A stretch of 64,000 bases of DNA, taken from NCBI GenBank assembly GCA_029851415.1, contig CM056743.1:97810501-97874500 (forward strand), written 5' to 3'. Source of the DNA: Eretmocerus hayati. Taxonomy: Eukaryota; Arthropoda; Insecta; Hymenoptera; Aphelinidae. The notes below the pieces were generated by a model. It ran no database searches, was not told where the DNA came from, and saw nothing but the letters and a program-made list of their open reading frames with translations. The position numbers and the translations under genes were made by a program. Of the stretch, positions 44,094 to 52,897 are shown piece after piece (the first letter of the stretch is position 1; each line of letters opens with the position of its first letter).

Positions 44094-46160
44094 TCAAGAA
44101 GTACAACGGAAAATTATACATCTTCCACTAACTATGAGAAAAATGTTCCTATTGATAGATGGTTTCGCAATCTTTCTCATACAGATATACCATCAGAAAT
44201 TTCTCAGGTTCTCGCTTTAGGTTCCAAGTATAATAATGAAATTCCAATTTTGGACCGAAAGAATGTTATTGACATTGTTAAGAATGTGGAAGGAAGTCTA
44301 AGCGGATATGAGATTGAGGATGAGTTGAAGACTATTATCCGTGGTGAGGTGGTCGATAGCATGCTAACAAAAAAGGAAAGAACTAGACATGTGCCCTACA
44401 GAGAAAGAAAACTGAATGAAAGTATAAAGAAAGCCAAATCATTTTTTAAGGATAAAGATATATTGATAACTATGGCAGATAAAGGGAATGTGACGGTGGC
44501 TATGGAGCGCTCGGAGTATGTGGAAAAAATGAATGAGTTATTATCAGATAGAGACACGTACGAGAAAGTAAAGAAAGACCCCTTAATCAGTCTACAAAAA
44601 AGAACCCAGGAAATCATGAACAGATGGAATGACAGTGAATATTTTTCTTTCAAGTATCATAAGAATTCTCTTACACAAACTGACACTAGTCTTGCAAAAA
44701 TATATGGTCTGCCTAAAATTCATAAGCAAGGTAACCCTCTTAGACCAATAGTTTCTTGTGTTGATACACCTACATATCAGTTTGCCCGCACTATTGATAA
44801 AATGCTTGATTCTTGTATCCCAAAGCCTGCCTCATACATAAAGAATAGTAAAGAATTTGTTAACAAACTTGGGGGTATTGAGATTCCAGAGGATTTTGAG
44901 TGTGTGGGTTTCGATGCTAAGTCATTATTCACTAATGTAAGTAAACATCATGTACAGATGGCTGTTGAAAAGAGATTTGATCTGATTCATAAGAAGTATG
45001 GAATTCCTTTATTGGATTTCATGGAGGCAGTAACATTTTTGATGGATAATACCTATTTTCAATTCAATGGTCAATTCTATAAGCAGGTGTATGGTACACC
45101 AATGGGATCACCACCATCCCCTAGGTTTGCTGACATGGTGATGGAGGACTTAGAACAAACATGTTTGTCCAAATTACATTTCAAACCTCTTCTATATGTT
45201 AGATATGTGGATGATATTTACATGATCATTCCTAAGAAAGAGATTAATCATGTACTTGATGTTTTCAACTCTTACGATGAAAGGTTGCAATTTACCCATG
45301 AACTGGAAGTTGATGGTAAACTGAGTTTTCTTGAAGTACTAACAATACGAGAAAGTGATAAAGTAACCTTTGATTGGTATCACAAACCTACTTACTCCGG
45401 AAGAATTTTAAATTATCATTCACATCATCATATTTCCCAAAAAAGAGCAATGGTCTATAGTTTGGTTGATAAAGCTTTATTACTCTCCGATCGAAAGTTC
45501 CATAACAAGAATATCAAAATTGTTAAAAATATTTTGGAAGAAAATAATTATCCTACCCAGTTCATCAATTACCATGTCAGCAAACGTATCAATCGTAACT
45601 CACAAAGTCAATTAGTTTCAAATCAACAAGATGCAAGCAATTTTACTAACAGAAAGAATGCATTCATGAATATCAGCCTACCATACATCGTTGGTTTTTA
45701 TGAGATGGTTTCCAAAAAACTTAGTAAGTACAGTGTCAAATGTATACCAAGGATTACTAATAATTTGAGTTCCTTAATAGTCAGAGGTAAAGACAAGACT
45801 GAAAAATTAAAAAGAAATAATGTTGTTTATAAGGTTTGTTGTAAGAATTGTGAAGCTGTGTATGTGGGAGAAACAAAGAGAACAGTTGCAAAGAGAATGA
45901 GTGAACATATTGGTGATATTGGGAAATTAGAGAAAAAAACTGTCATAGCTGAACATACAAGAAATTTAAAACATGAATTTGATTTTGAACAAGTGAAAAT
46001 ATTAGATTCGGAAGTTAATTGGAGAAAAAGAATTGTATCGGAAATGGTTAACATCAGAATTGAGAGATTCGCCATAAATAAGAAGGAGGACAGTCAGAAC
46101 ATCCATCAAGTATACGCTCCAATCTTACGAAGAATGAGAGATAAAGAACAAAAAAATTAA
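44094..46160 (+). CDS. Penelope ORF, 5'-truncated but otherwise open (RT and GIY-YIG)
   Basis: Open from the pLTR junction to TAA 46158, about 688 codons, corresponding to the left ORF from SRSTTENYTSS on. It has the same RT motifs (IYGLPKIHKQGNPL, YVRYVDDIYMI) and the GIY-YIG domain (EAVYVGETKRTVAKRMSEH). The DNA arms differ from the left copy at only a few sites (for example VDTPTYQ versus VNTPTYQ). No ATG-led N-terminus, so it is not expected to be active alone. The GIY-YIG nuclease would nick the target for priming. Confidence 0.88.
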   Translation, partial: SRSTTENYTSSTNYEKNVPIDRWFRNLSHTDIPSEISQVLALGSKYNNEIPILDRKNVIDIVKNVEGSLSGYEIEDELKTIIRGEVVDSMLTKKERTRHVPYRERKLNESIKKAKSFFKDKDILITMADKGNVTVAMERSEYVEKMNELLSDRDTYEKVKKDPLISLQKRTQEIMNRWNDSEYFSFKYHKNSLTQTDTSLAKIYGLPKIHKQGNPLRPIVSCVDTPTYQFARTIDKMLDSCIPKPASYIKNSKEFVNKLGGIEIPEDFECVGFDAKSLFTNVSKHHVQMAVEKRFDLIHKKYGIPLLDFMEAVTFLMDNTYFQFNGQFYKQVYGTPMGSPPSPRFADMVMEDLEQTCLSKLHFKPLLYVRYVDDIYMIIPKKEINHVLDVFNSYDERLQFTHELEVDGKLSFLEVLTIRESDKVTFDWYHKPTYSGRILNYHSHHHISQKRAMVYSLVDKALLLSDRKFHNKNIKIVKNILEENNYPTQFINYHVSKRINRNSQSQLVSNQQDASNFTNRKNAFMNISLPYIVGFYEMVSKKLSKYSVKCIPRITNNLSSLIVRGKDKTEKLKRNNVVYKVCCKNCEAVYVGETKRTVAKRMSEHIGDIGKLEKKTVIAEHTRNLKHEFDFEQVKILDSEVNWRKRIVSEMVNIRIERFAINKKEDSQNIHQVYAPILRRMRDKEQKN

Positions 46161-46724
46161 AAATAATGGATATCACTCTCATTAGCGTCTGTTGTCTCGA
46201 TATATGTATATTGTGAAAAAAGTAGATTCCTGTAATTTTCCTTTTCAGTTAAGGGGTTATACCTAGATGTCACCACATACACAATCAATCAATCAATAAT
46301 AGATCAATGGGTTGATCCATCATCACCAGTAACATAAACACTCAGACATCATGTCGTTTACATCACATCACAGTCAATTTTACTAGTCAAAATAGTCTTT
46401 TTTAAAAATAACATAAACTTCCTCTCGCAATATGGATCAATCAAAAAGTTTTTGTGATAGTGCAATTAGAGCAATAGTGATTACCATCGTCACAATTAGG
46501 TAAACAAATCTTATTCCTTGGAGGTTATGGCATTGTATGTACAACTCTTCATATTTTTTCAGAGTGGTATTGATAGAAATTATTGACTCTCATCTATGAA
46601 GATGAGTAAAAAGGGACTTTTTATGAGAATGAGGTTGAGAGATTAAGGTAAATGAGCATCCACTAATGTGATATAACTGTATGTTTTAGTTCTTATATTG
46701 TATGTGTAATTCATAATTTTTTAG
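46161..46724 (+). other. Penelope 3' UTR, right copy
   Basis: Inverse of 40792-41345, with the same AT-rich non-coding sequence. Confidence 0.7.
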
Positions 46725-46814
46725 ACCTGATGAGGACAGCAAAGTAACTGTCGAAACGTTGTCATGAATAAACACCAATTGACTCGCAAATCAGCTGCAG
46801 TATCATTGTAATTG
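46725..46814 (+). repeat. Penelope terminal repeat, right end, shortened
   Basis: Inverse of the left pLTR, ending about 28 bp earlier (CATTGTAATTG) directly at the 15-bp duplication. Confidence 0.8.
46727..46763 (+). ncRNA. Hammerhead-ribozyme-like motif, third copy
   Basis: CTGATGAG at 46727, stem II GACAG/CTGTC, GAAAC at 46753, GTC at 46761-46763. Identical to the two minus-strand copies. Confidence 0.55.
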
Positions 46815-47215
46815 ACAAACGTACTCTTAGCTGCTTACACCCCTGCGCAGGCGCGTCTCCGACTATATGAAGAGATTGAAGAGCTCGAACAATGGACCCT
46901 TCTATCGTTACGGACTCATGTATTTTCGTTCCTCGCAAAGACAATTTGACAGAATACAAACCTCATCTCGGTGCGGTTTGTTTCATCAGTGAAATCATCT
47001 ATCTTGGAAGTATAAAGAATCTCATGGACCAGTGGTTCGACACAGAGTCCGATTAGGCATAAGACTCGGGAAGATCAGATTTCACAGCAATCAGAAGAAC
47101 GACCTTGCAGGACGTGATAACGCGTAAGGAGTTCAAAACTTCCACCGTCGTTCTGCGTGAGATGCGTTATATATTATCAACTCTCTCCTCCGTTTGGATA
47201 CCGTAGCGATGACAA
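46815..47215 (+). pseudogene. Polinton PolB, part 5 with motif C
   Basis: Resumes NVLLAAYTPAQARLRLYEEI across the Penelope insertion. After a frame change it reads IVTDSCIFVPRKDNLTEYK, where motif C (normally DTDS) has lost its first Asp (46907-46918). It then reads HLGAVCFISEI and a weak C-terminal DVITRKEFK region. It ends about 47215. Confidence 0.78.
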
Positions 47216-47554
47216 TACACGATGGTCCGACGTTACATGGACAGAGGCAATGAGTGCCGAATATGAGAATATATTCAATGATTGTGAAGATGATGAAATG
47301 ATAAATATTGCTCATACCATGATAGACGCTCCCCATACTACTGAAACCATCCTATACTCTCTATGAATATCCGAGTCACCTCCCGAGTGATCTCTCCACG
47401 CGCCAATATACGAGTATTTCAAGGATGGAAATGATAACAATACGAGGACGCATACGATTGCAACTCGCGTGGCTGAGCTGATTCTCGAGTGCACAGGCTG
47501 ATCCACGCGTGAGTGAGGTCCTCTCTCGCGGGGGGTAGAGCTCATACGTGCGGT
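47216..47554 (+). other. Polinton spacer
   Basis: A short acidic frame (WTEAMSAEYENIFNDCED) and non-coding sequence lie between PolB and the ATPase. No function is recognised. Confidence 0.35.
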
Positions 47555-48316
47555 CCCAATCTTGGTCACGTAAGGTGGCAGCACCCATTTACGAGCTGTA
47601 TTCGCGAACCTTATTTGTGTGGTAAGACTCAGTGGGTCCGTAGATTTGTCGCCCATTTGCCGGATATTTGCAACGTACGCTTCGATCGGATTCTATTCTA
47701 TTACCCTGAATGGCAGGAGGCCCACTCCAGAGATTCGAAACCTGGTATTCCTGGCGTCCAAATAGAGTTTCCAGAATGTCTTCCTCAGCCAAGCGAGTAC
47801 TCGAACGGCAACGGAATGAAGAAGCTGCTGACCCTGGACGACCTAATGCGTGCATCTTTGCATGGCCTGGTATTGGACTCATTCACAAGGGGCTCGCATC
47901 ATCGAAACATCAGTGTCATTCTCATCACCCAGAATATGTCCCAACAAGTCAAGGCGCGGAGAGATATGAGCTCAAACACGGGATATTTGGTTATTTTCAA
48001 GAATCCCTGGGACAGAGCGCGAATACAACATCTTGCGCATCAAGTTTGCCCGGGAGGTCAGCGATTCTTACGCGACGCTTATCTGGATGCAACGGGAGAG
48101 CCACACTCGTACGTTCTTCTCGATCTTTCGCATAACGACGATTTCAGATCCCGCACTGGGATCTTCCCTGGCGATGAAGTCCACTATGCACGTGAAATTG
48201 AATTCGTGAGGAGGACCGTAATCCAAGAACAAGTATTGAGTTCACATAGCCGAACGCTCCAGTCTATCGCGAACAATGGCTGGAGCAGTATCGGGAAGCG
48301 AGCGATTGCCTGGTAA
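47555..48316 (+). CDS. Polinton packaging ATPase (FtsK/HerA type)
   Basis: Open for about 250 codons to TAA near 48316. A degraded Walker A is seen in EPYLCGKTQWVRRF (GKT kept, the Gly/Pro of the usual loop changed). Then come FDRILFYYPEWQ and Walker B LLTLDDLM (47825-47848). ISVILITQNMSQQ is the sensor-like motif, followed by NTGYLVIFKNPWDRAR and SYVLLDLSHN. This pattern is that of the A32/FtsK-like genome-packaging ATPase of Polintons and related viruses, which pumps DNA into the capsid. The start is uncertain, so this may be a pseudogene with a damaged P-loop. Confidence 0.8.
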   Translation, partial: PNLGHVRWQHPFTSCIREPYLCGKTQWVRRFVAHLPDICNVRFDRILFYYPEWQEAHSRDSKPGIPGVQIEFPECLPQPSEYSNGNGMKKLLTLDDLMRASLHGLVLDSFTRGSHHRNISVILITQNMSQQVKARRDMSSNTGYLVIFKNPWDRARIQHLAHQVCPGGQRFLRDAYLDATGEPHSYVLLDLSHNDDFRSRTGIFPGDEVHYAREIEFVRRTVIQEQVLSSHSRTLQSIANNGWSSIGKRAIAW

Positions 48317-48339
48317 GCGTTCCACCAAGGAACGCATTG

Positions 48340-48640
48340 CTTTTCCACAAGCTTTGCGAAACCCTGATCCCCGTCAATGAGCTATGCTGTTGCGCGAAGC
48401 CAATACAATACTCGTAGAGTGTATTTGCGAGTGCGCTCTCAACGTGCTCCACGGTGTTGTATCTCTGAAAGATAACGAGAAAAAGGGGCTCACACGGCAC
48501 CAGAACGTGTAACGACAGCTGTCTCGGGAAAATCAATCGGATTGGCGCGAAATGAAGGAGACTATTGTTCATAGCGGAGAATCGTTGCTACCAAAATCAT
48601 TGAGTCCAATTTTCGGCGCTCTAGTTTCTAAACTTATACG
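48340..48640 (+). pseudogene. Small conserved Polinton protein, broken
   Basis: One frame reads ANTILVECICECALNVLHGV, VSLKDNEKKGLTRHQNV, a TAA, then RQLSRE. After a change of frame it reads GESLLPKSLSPIFGALVSKL. A Cys-rich helix, a basic KKGLTRHQ segment and a GG-x-LP hydrophobic end form a recurring small protein next to the ATPase in Polinton-like elements. Its role is not established. It lies between the ATPase and the next gene. Confidence 0.5.
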
Positions 48641-48645
48641 GTGAC

Positions 48646-49270
48646 ATGAATAAAATCCGTGAGATGGTCGTTTTGCCCGAGACGATGTAGGATCGACTCC
48701 AACAACATCAGCAACATCACTCGCCCTCGCGAACTTCAGAACTCCCAAAACCATGTGATGGAACGGCCAAGGAATCCATTCAAATTTCTGGCGATCCGCT
48801 CTTGAGCTCGACTCTGAGATGTTTAAGATCCTCCACAATGAAAAATTCCACACGGTTGACGAAGAATGCAAACGATTTCTGCAAGTATTGCGGCGTTTCC
48901 CCGTGTTGCGCGATGCATTAAACGAGAAGCCCGGAACAGCATAATCAAACGATTTAGTTCCCAAATCATTACCTCCGAGTGAGGGAATGATTTTGAGCAA
49001 TAAGCCGCGCTTATACAAAACTTGAGCAAAGATACTCCTACAGTATCCGAGGATAGCAGCGCCCGGTCGGCTCAATTGGGACAACACGGGTACTGTTACC
49101 ATAAATGGTCACACGATTCAAGCTTCCAATCTTGTCGAGTTCTTAGACGATGTCATTCGAAAACGACCCTTCGAGAGAGGCAGAAATATAGAGGGAGATG
49201 AGGGTAGCAGCGCAGTGCCCATCGGGCAAATAGGACTTGCGAAGTTGATAGAAATCAGTGGTACTATCGG
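48646..49270 (+). pseudogene. Second conserved Polinton protein, broken
   Basis: Starts at ATG 48646 (MNKIREMVVLPETM), stops at once, and continues in other frames with MFKILHNEKFHTVDEEC and at the end WDNTGTVTINGHTIQASNLV, EFLDDVIRKRPF. The WDxxGxVxINGxxIxxSNxV block followed by a short helix recurs in Polinton ORFs of insects and other animals. Molecular role unknown; possibly virion-associated by its position. Confidence 0.5.
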
Positions 49271-49390
49271 TAATGCAAACATCGTTCGAATAGGGGAAAG
49301 GCTGACAGATCCCATGAATACAGCAAAACGGCGCATCGCGAGGTGGGTCCCCGGTTCCTGGGCTGAAGCAGCCGCAAGCCTGAACGCTAA

Positions 49391-49606
49391 TTGAGCTCAA
49401 GACCCGTAACCTACAGCGAAACAGAGGATCCGAAGATGGCAGAGAATGAATCTGTGGAAGCGAATATGTGTGACGACTGGGAACAATACCACAATCCCAG
49501 TTATCAGGCTGGGTACGTGGTTGCATGGAATTTGCTACGCGTAAACAAAAAAGGTACCCCCTCGCGGACGATGAAGAGAGGGAACGAGTGTACAGAGTCT
49601 AATTGA
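49391..49606 (+). pseudogene. Inverted second copy of the integrase N-terminus
   Basis: MAENESVEANMCDDWEQYHN, PSYQAGYVVAWNLLRV. The DNA (49433-49600) matches the start of the minus-strand integrase at 51258-51430 at roughly 85-90 percent by eye. It is a partial duplicate in opposite orientation on the other side of the minus-strand genes. Confidence 0.6.
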
Positions 49607-49919
49607 TCAAGATTTCTGATGAAAAAAAATTTGTCAACATTTTGAATTTTGACCAAAAATGCACCAACCTATGCCCTTAAATTTATGTAGATTAGATGTG
49701 ATCCAGTGATCATCTTCTAGTTGCAACGTGGAAACCTGAGATTTTTGTCTAATGAATGTGATTTAATTGAGTAAATTAATCGAAAATTAAAGAAATTAAA
49801 TCGGAAAAAAACGGGTACACAGGATATTTTGGTTCTTCTCGGGAAACGATCCAGATATCATGCTGAACAAGAGCCCACGAGAATTTCAGAGGAACGAAGA
49901 CCTTTCAATAGAAGTCGGT
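49607..49919. other. Non-coding gap
   Basis: AT-rich, no recognisable gene or repeat. Confidence 0.4.
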
Positions 49920-50267
49920 TCAAGAGCACCGTGATACGTGATGGTTTCCATTTATCTGCGAGCTATTGATTTCGGCGGCCTCTTGCGGTCCAATTGTGGA
50001 ATATATACAAACCGCATAGTAGAGTTCCTGATCACCATCGCCCGCCGATCCTTCTACGAATTTGTTGAAAATGTACGTGTTTTCGTTTCCTCGAATGTGC
50101 ATTATCGTGCAAGGTATATGGATTCCGGCGAGGCCAACATGCCAATCACCCGCGAGACGAATCTCTCGAGGCAGATGAGTGGTGAAGCACGTCGTTATGT
50201 TGTCGGGATAGTATTGCATGCTGCTGTTGCTCGGCAGGGCCAAGTAAAAATAGTCCTTAAATTCCAT
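49920..50267 (-). CDS. Polinton structural-like protein, N-terminal part
   Basis: 115 codons from ATG 50267. MEFKDYFYLALPSNSSMQYY, then FTTHLPREIRLAGDWHVGLA and IHIPCTIMHI. The pattern (short start, LPSNSSMxYYPDN, LPxxIxLxGxWxVGLxxIxxP) is that of a conserved Polinton ORF usually found near the capsid genes and thought to be structural. The protein is longer in relatives, so this is a truncated remnant ending in a frame change. Role not certain. Confidence 0.5.
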   Translation of the reverse strand: MEFKDYFYLALPSNSSMQYYPDNITTCFTTHLPREIRLAGDWHVGLAGIHIPCTIMHIRGNENTYIFNKFVEGSAGDGDQELYYAVCIYSTIGPQEAAEINSSQINGNHHVSRCS

Positions 50268-50293
50268 CGCGAGCCTTGCATCTGAAATCCACT

Positions 50294-51435
50294 CTAAGCG
50301 CTAGCTTCCACCCTACTATTTGATTTGGCAGGATTTCCGAGCCACATGACGACTACTTCTTCATTTTCACCATGTCCTCGGGATTTTATGACACTCTGTA
50401 CTTTGGAAGTCCGATCATTAGCCAAACGTTCCCTTCCAACCAGCGTGAGTTCCTCGGTATATAAATAACCGTCGACGATCTCGTCGTTCGAATCTCGGAC
50501 CTCGTACGTGTACAAATTCTGGCGAAGTAGAGCCCTGCTTATTTTGAAGATTTCGTCGTTGTAGTTTCTCTCGTGACCTTCCTCAAATGTATATTTCGTG
50601 TGACTAACGCGTACGTCATCTTCGACCACGCATTCAGCTGTAAATCTCGCGCTCCATTCCCGGTTGACGGTTTGGCTCAGCGCTCATTGTTCCAAATTTC
50701 CTCTAGCCACTCTGGCAAGATGACTCGTGACCTTGACCGGCCTCATTTTTGTGCCGGTGTGCTAAGTGTAATTGTACGCATGTAATATATCCTGTATGAT
50801 GGCGATGTAGTGCTTAGTGTTTTTGTAAGTAAAATAGCGCCAGATACGCTCCTCGATTCTCCTGATGAGACGTTCTACGCACGTGCACTTGATATCGGGA
50901 TTCCTCTCACTTTGGAATTGATTTCTCGCTCTTTAGAAAGCTTGTGAAACGCTTGCCGACGAACTCCTCACCGCGACCCGATAGTAAGCAGATTGGAATG
51001 CGACCATTGGCACTCTTGAGGATGTTTTTGAACGCTCTTGCCACGGCCGAAGCAGTCTTATCGCGGAGTAATTCTACCCTTGCGTATTTACTCAGCACGT
51101 CGACGACAAGAAGGAGATGACCTTCGTTGTAATTTTTGTAACGTAGTCGGTTGCATCAGATCGCTCTCTCATCCGTATGTTGTTGACATCATATCGTGAT
51201 CTCGGGAACCTCCTGCAGATAGGTCTGTGTAAAGTGTGAGCGGCTTGATTGCTCAGCCATTCGTACACTCGTTCCCTCTCTTCATCGTCCGTGAGGGGAT
51301 ACCTTTTCTTTTACGCGTAGCAAATTCCGTGCAACCGCGTAGCCTGCCTCGTGACTGGGATCGTGATATTGTTCCGAGTCGTCACACATATCCTCTTTCA
51401 CAGATTCATTCTCTGCCATCTTCTGGTTCTTGGTG
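50294..51435 (-). pseudogene. Polinton integrase, broken
   Basis: Read on minus: an N-terminal zinc-region-like part (MCDDSEQYHDPSHEAGYAVA), EWLSNQ and HTLHRP. The core has LLLVVDVLSKYARVELLRDK with the first Asp, LLSGRGEEFVGKRF where the second catalytic Asp is expected but Gly stands, and NPDIKCTCVERLIRRIEERI with the third Glu. The C-terminal chromo-like domain is an intact 111-codon frame (50629-50294), DDVRVSHTKYTFEEGHE and FKISRALLRQNLYTYEV. At least three frameshifts separate these parts. It would have inserted Polinton DNA. Confidence 0.82.
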
Positions 51436-51440
51436 AAAAT

Positions 51441-51945
51441 GATCTTTTCACGGAAAAAAACTCCATTTGAATAATGTTTTATGGATTTTGAGAGAATTTG
51501 ATATCAAACAATCGATTTAGAATGGCATAAGTGAGTTTTTAGGTCATCAAAATGGAGATAAACGAGTTGTATAGGATGATACGAGGAAAAAATGATTATT
51601 AGTAAGGATGTTCTACTATTTTTTGGGTTATCCTCTTGGGGAAGCTTTTTAAAGAGATTTGGGCCATATGATTGAGGTTTTTTAAAAAATATCCGTCGTC
51701 TGGTTGAGACAGAATTTCGATGCAGTGGGTTTGAAAATGATTAAAATGGAGTTTTTGGTGGAAATTCACATCCCCCAAAGAAGAATTGCATTTGAATAAT
51801 GTTTTAAGGATTTTAAGCGAATCTGATATCAACTAATTGATCAAGAATGGCGCATACGTAAGTCTTTAGGTCATTGGAAATTGAGATAAATGAGTTGTAC
51901 AGGATGATACGAGGAAAAAAGAGATATGAATAAAGATGTTCTACT
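51441..51945 (-). repeat. Two units of the Helentron-type tandem repeat, minus sense
   Basis: Two imperfect copies, starting near 51470 and 51788 (CATTTGAATAATGTTTTA), spaced about 320 bp. The reverse complement matches the 326-bp array at 53540-55480 (for example FHQKLHFNHFQTHCIEILSQ versus a similar translation at 53620). So a second element of this family, in the other orientation, lies left of LINE-D and was the target of LINE-D. Confidence 0.6.
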
Positions 51946-51969
51946 AGTAGGAGTAGTAGTTTGTTTATT
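51946..51969 (-). promoter_or_regulatory. LINE-D 3' end: AATAAA and (CTA)-rich tail
   Basis: On minus AATAAA is followed by CAAACTACTACTCCTACTAG, a tandem-like tail instead of poly(A). Confidence 0.6.
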
Positions 51970-52192
51970 GAGCCCTGTAGGCTATTAAGAGTCAGTAACT
52001 ATGATTTTTCAACATACGATTACTTATATGCTAACTTATTTTCATAATTGTAACAAAAATAGAGTTCCATTTTCTTTTACACTTTTTTTGTGTGATAATC
52101 AAAATAAAATTTGTATTTTCTTTTGTATTTTCTCTGAGTCTGTCCTTGCTGTACTTTGTCTCTTCTGGTTGACTTAGTTTTGTCCTGCTTGT

Positions 52193-52897
52193 CTATTCTT
52201 CTTGGATGTTGCTCGCCACATACTTGTTTATGTTCTCATTCCATTTCATCTCGTAAGTTTTGTCTTTCTTAGTAGCCCATACGGTTTTGTGATCTTCCTT
52301 GATGCTAAATCCATTTTGTCCCATTAATTCTATACCTCTCATTTTCCCTTTTTCTGTCCAGCGTTGTGTAGCACTTTTAAACTCTTCAACTTCGTATGCC
52401 TTTCCCCCTTTCTTGTACTTTGAGTTTTCCAGTTTCTCTTTTAGGTCCTTGATATATGTTTTTAGTACCCACGCTCCTCTGTTCCTTGTGTATCCCTTTT
52501 TGCTTAATTCTTCTAGAGTATATGTGTTGCTTTTGTACCCAGTTGTCTTTTGTATCCAGTACCGTATATCCTCTCTTATCCACATAATTCCTTTCCTTAT
52601 GACTATCTTATATTCCTTACTTGTAGATGCCTTAGTTATATTCCTTGTTGGGTGTTCTATTTCCATTGGTACGATCATGCTCTTCATCTTACTTCCATTT
52701 TTGTTCTGGCTATTCTTGTTATTATTGTTTATTTCATCTAAGTCAATCTCCCTTTCACTATATTCTTTTATTCTTGGGTCTTTTCCTTCCATCTCTTCTT
52801 CAAGTGTATTCATTTCCTCTTCTCGTTTTTTCTGTCCTCTTCCCATTTTTTCTATTCTTTTCATCAGCTGCACTAATGTTGGACCGTGTTCTGTCAT
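52193..52897 (-). CDS. Extra downstream ORF of LINE-D, function unknown
   Basis: 234 codons from ATG 52897, intact. The N-terminus (about 1-60) is a charged helix, likely coiled coil (LMKRIEKMGRGQKKREEEMN). An Asn/Lys-rich linker follows (DEINNNNKNSQNKNG). The C-terminal 150 residues are basic and look folded: RKGIMWIREDIRYWIQKTTG, LEELSKKGYTRNRGAWVL and GIELMGQNGFSIKEDHKTVW. No zinc finger or enzymatic motif. It sits between ORF2 and the poly(A) signal, separated from ORF2 by the Helentron-like element. A third ORF is unusual for a LINE. It could alternatively belong to another element copy. Confidence 0.55.
   Translation of the reverse strand: MTEHGPTLVQLMKRIEKMGRGQKKREEEMNTLEEEMEGKDPRIKEYSEREIDLDEINNNNKNSQNKNGSKMKSMIVPMEIEHPTRNITKASTSKEYKIVIRKGIMWIREDIRYWIQKTTGYKSNTYTLEELSKKGYTRNRGAWVLKTYIKDLKEKLENSKYKKGGKAYEVEEFKSATQRWTEKGKMRGIELMGQNGFSIKEDHKTVWATKKDKTYEMKWNENINKYVASNIQEE

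Larger units (their letters stand above)
40664..46814. mobile_element. Penelope-like element: inverted pair
   Basis: 6,151 bp between two copies of ACAAACGTACTCTTA (40649-40663 and 46815-46829). The left copy (minus) is full length; the right copy (plus) is 5'-truncated. Arms 40692-43413 and 44093-46814 are near-identical inverted repeats of about 2.72 kb around a 679-bp unique part of the left copy. An upstream partial copy joined through a terminal repeat (pLTR) is the known layout of Penelope elements. RT plus GIY-YIG confirms the class. Confidence 0.9.
36586..51440 (+). mobile_element. Polinton/Maverick, decayed
   Basis: Plus strand: DNA polymerase B (36586-47215, split by insertions), packaging ATPase (47555-48316), a small basic protein and a second conserved Polinton protein (to about 49270). 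Minus strand: a structural-like protein (50267-49920) and the retroviral-type integrase (51435-50294). This gene set defines Polintons. Terminal inverted repeats were not located. Every gene carries frameshifts or stops except perhaps the short minus-strand ORF. Polintons are virus-like and can encode capsid proteins. Confidence 0.85.

Noticed and set aside
51470..51948. CRISPR-like array
   Set aside because: Units of about 320 bp without short repeats and spacers; these are transposon-derived tandem repeats in a eukaryotic genome.
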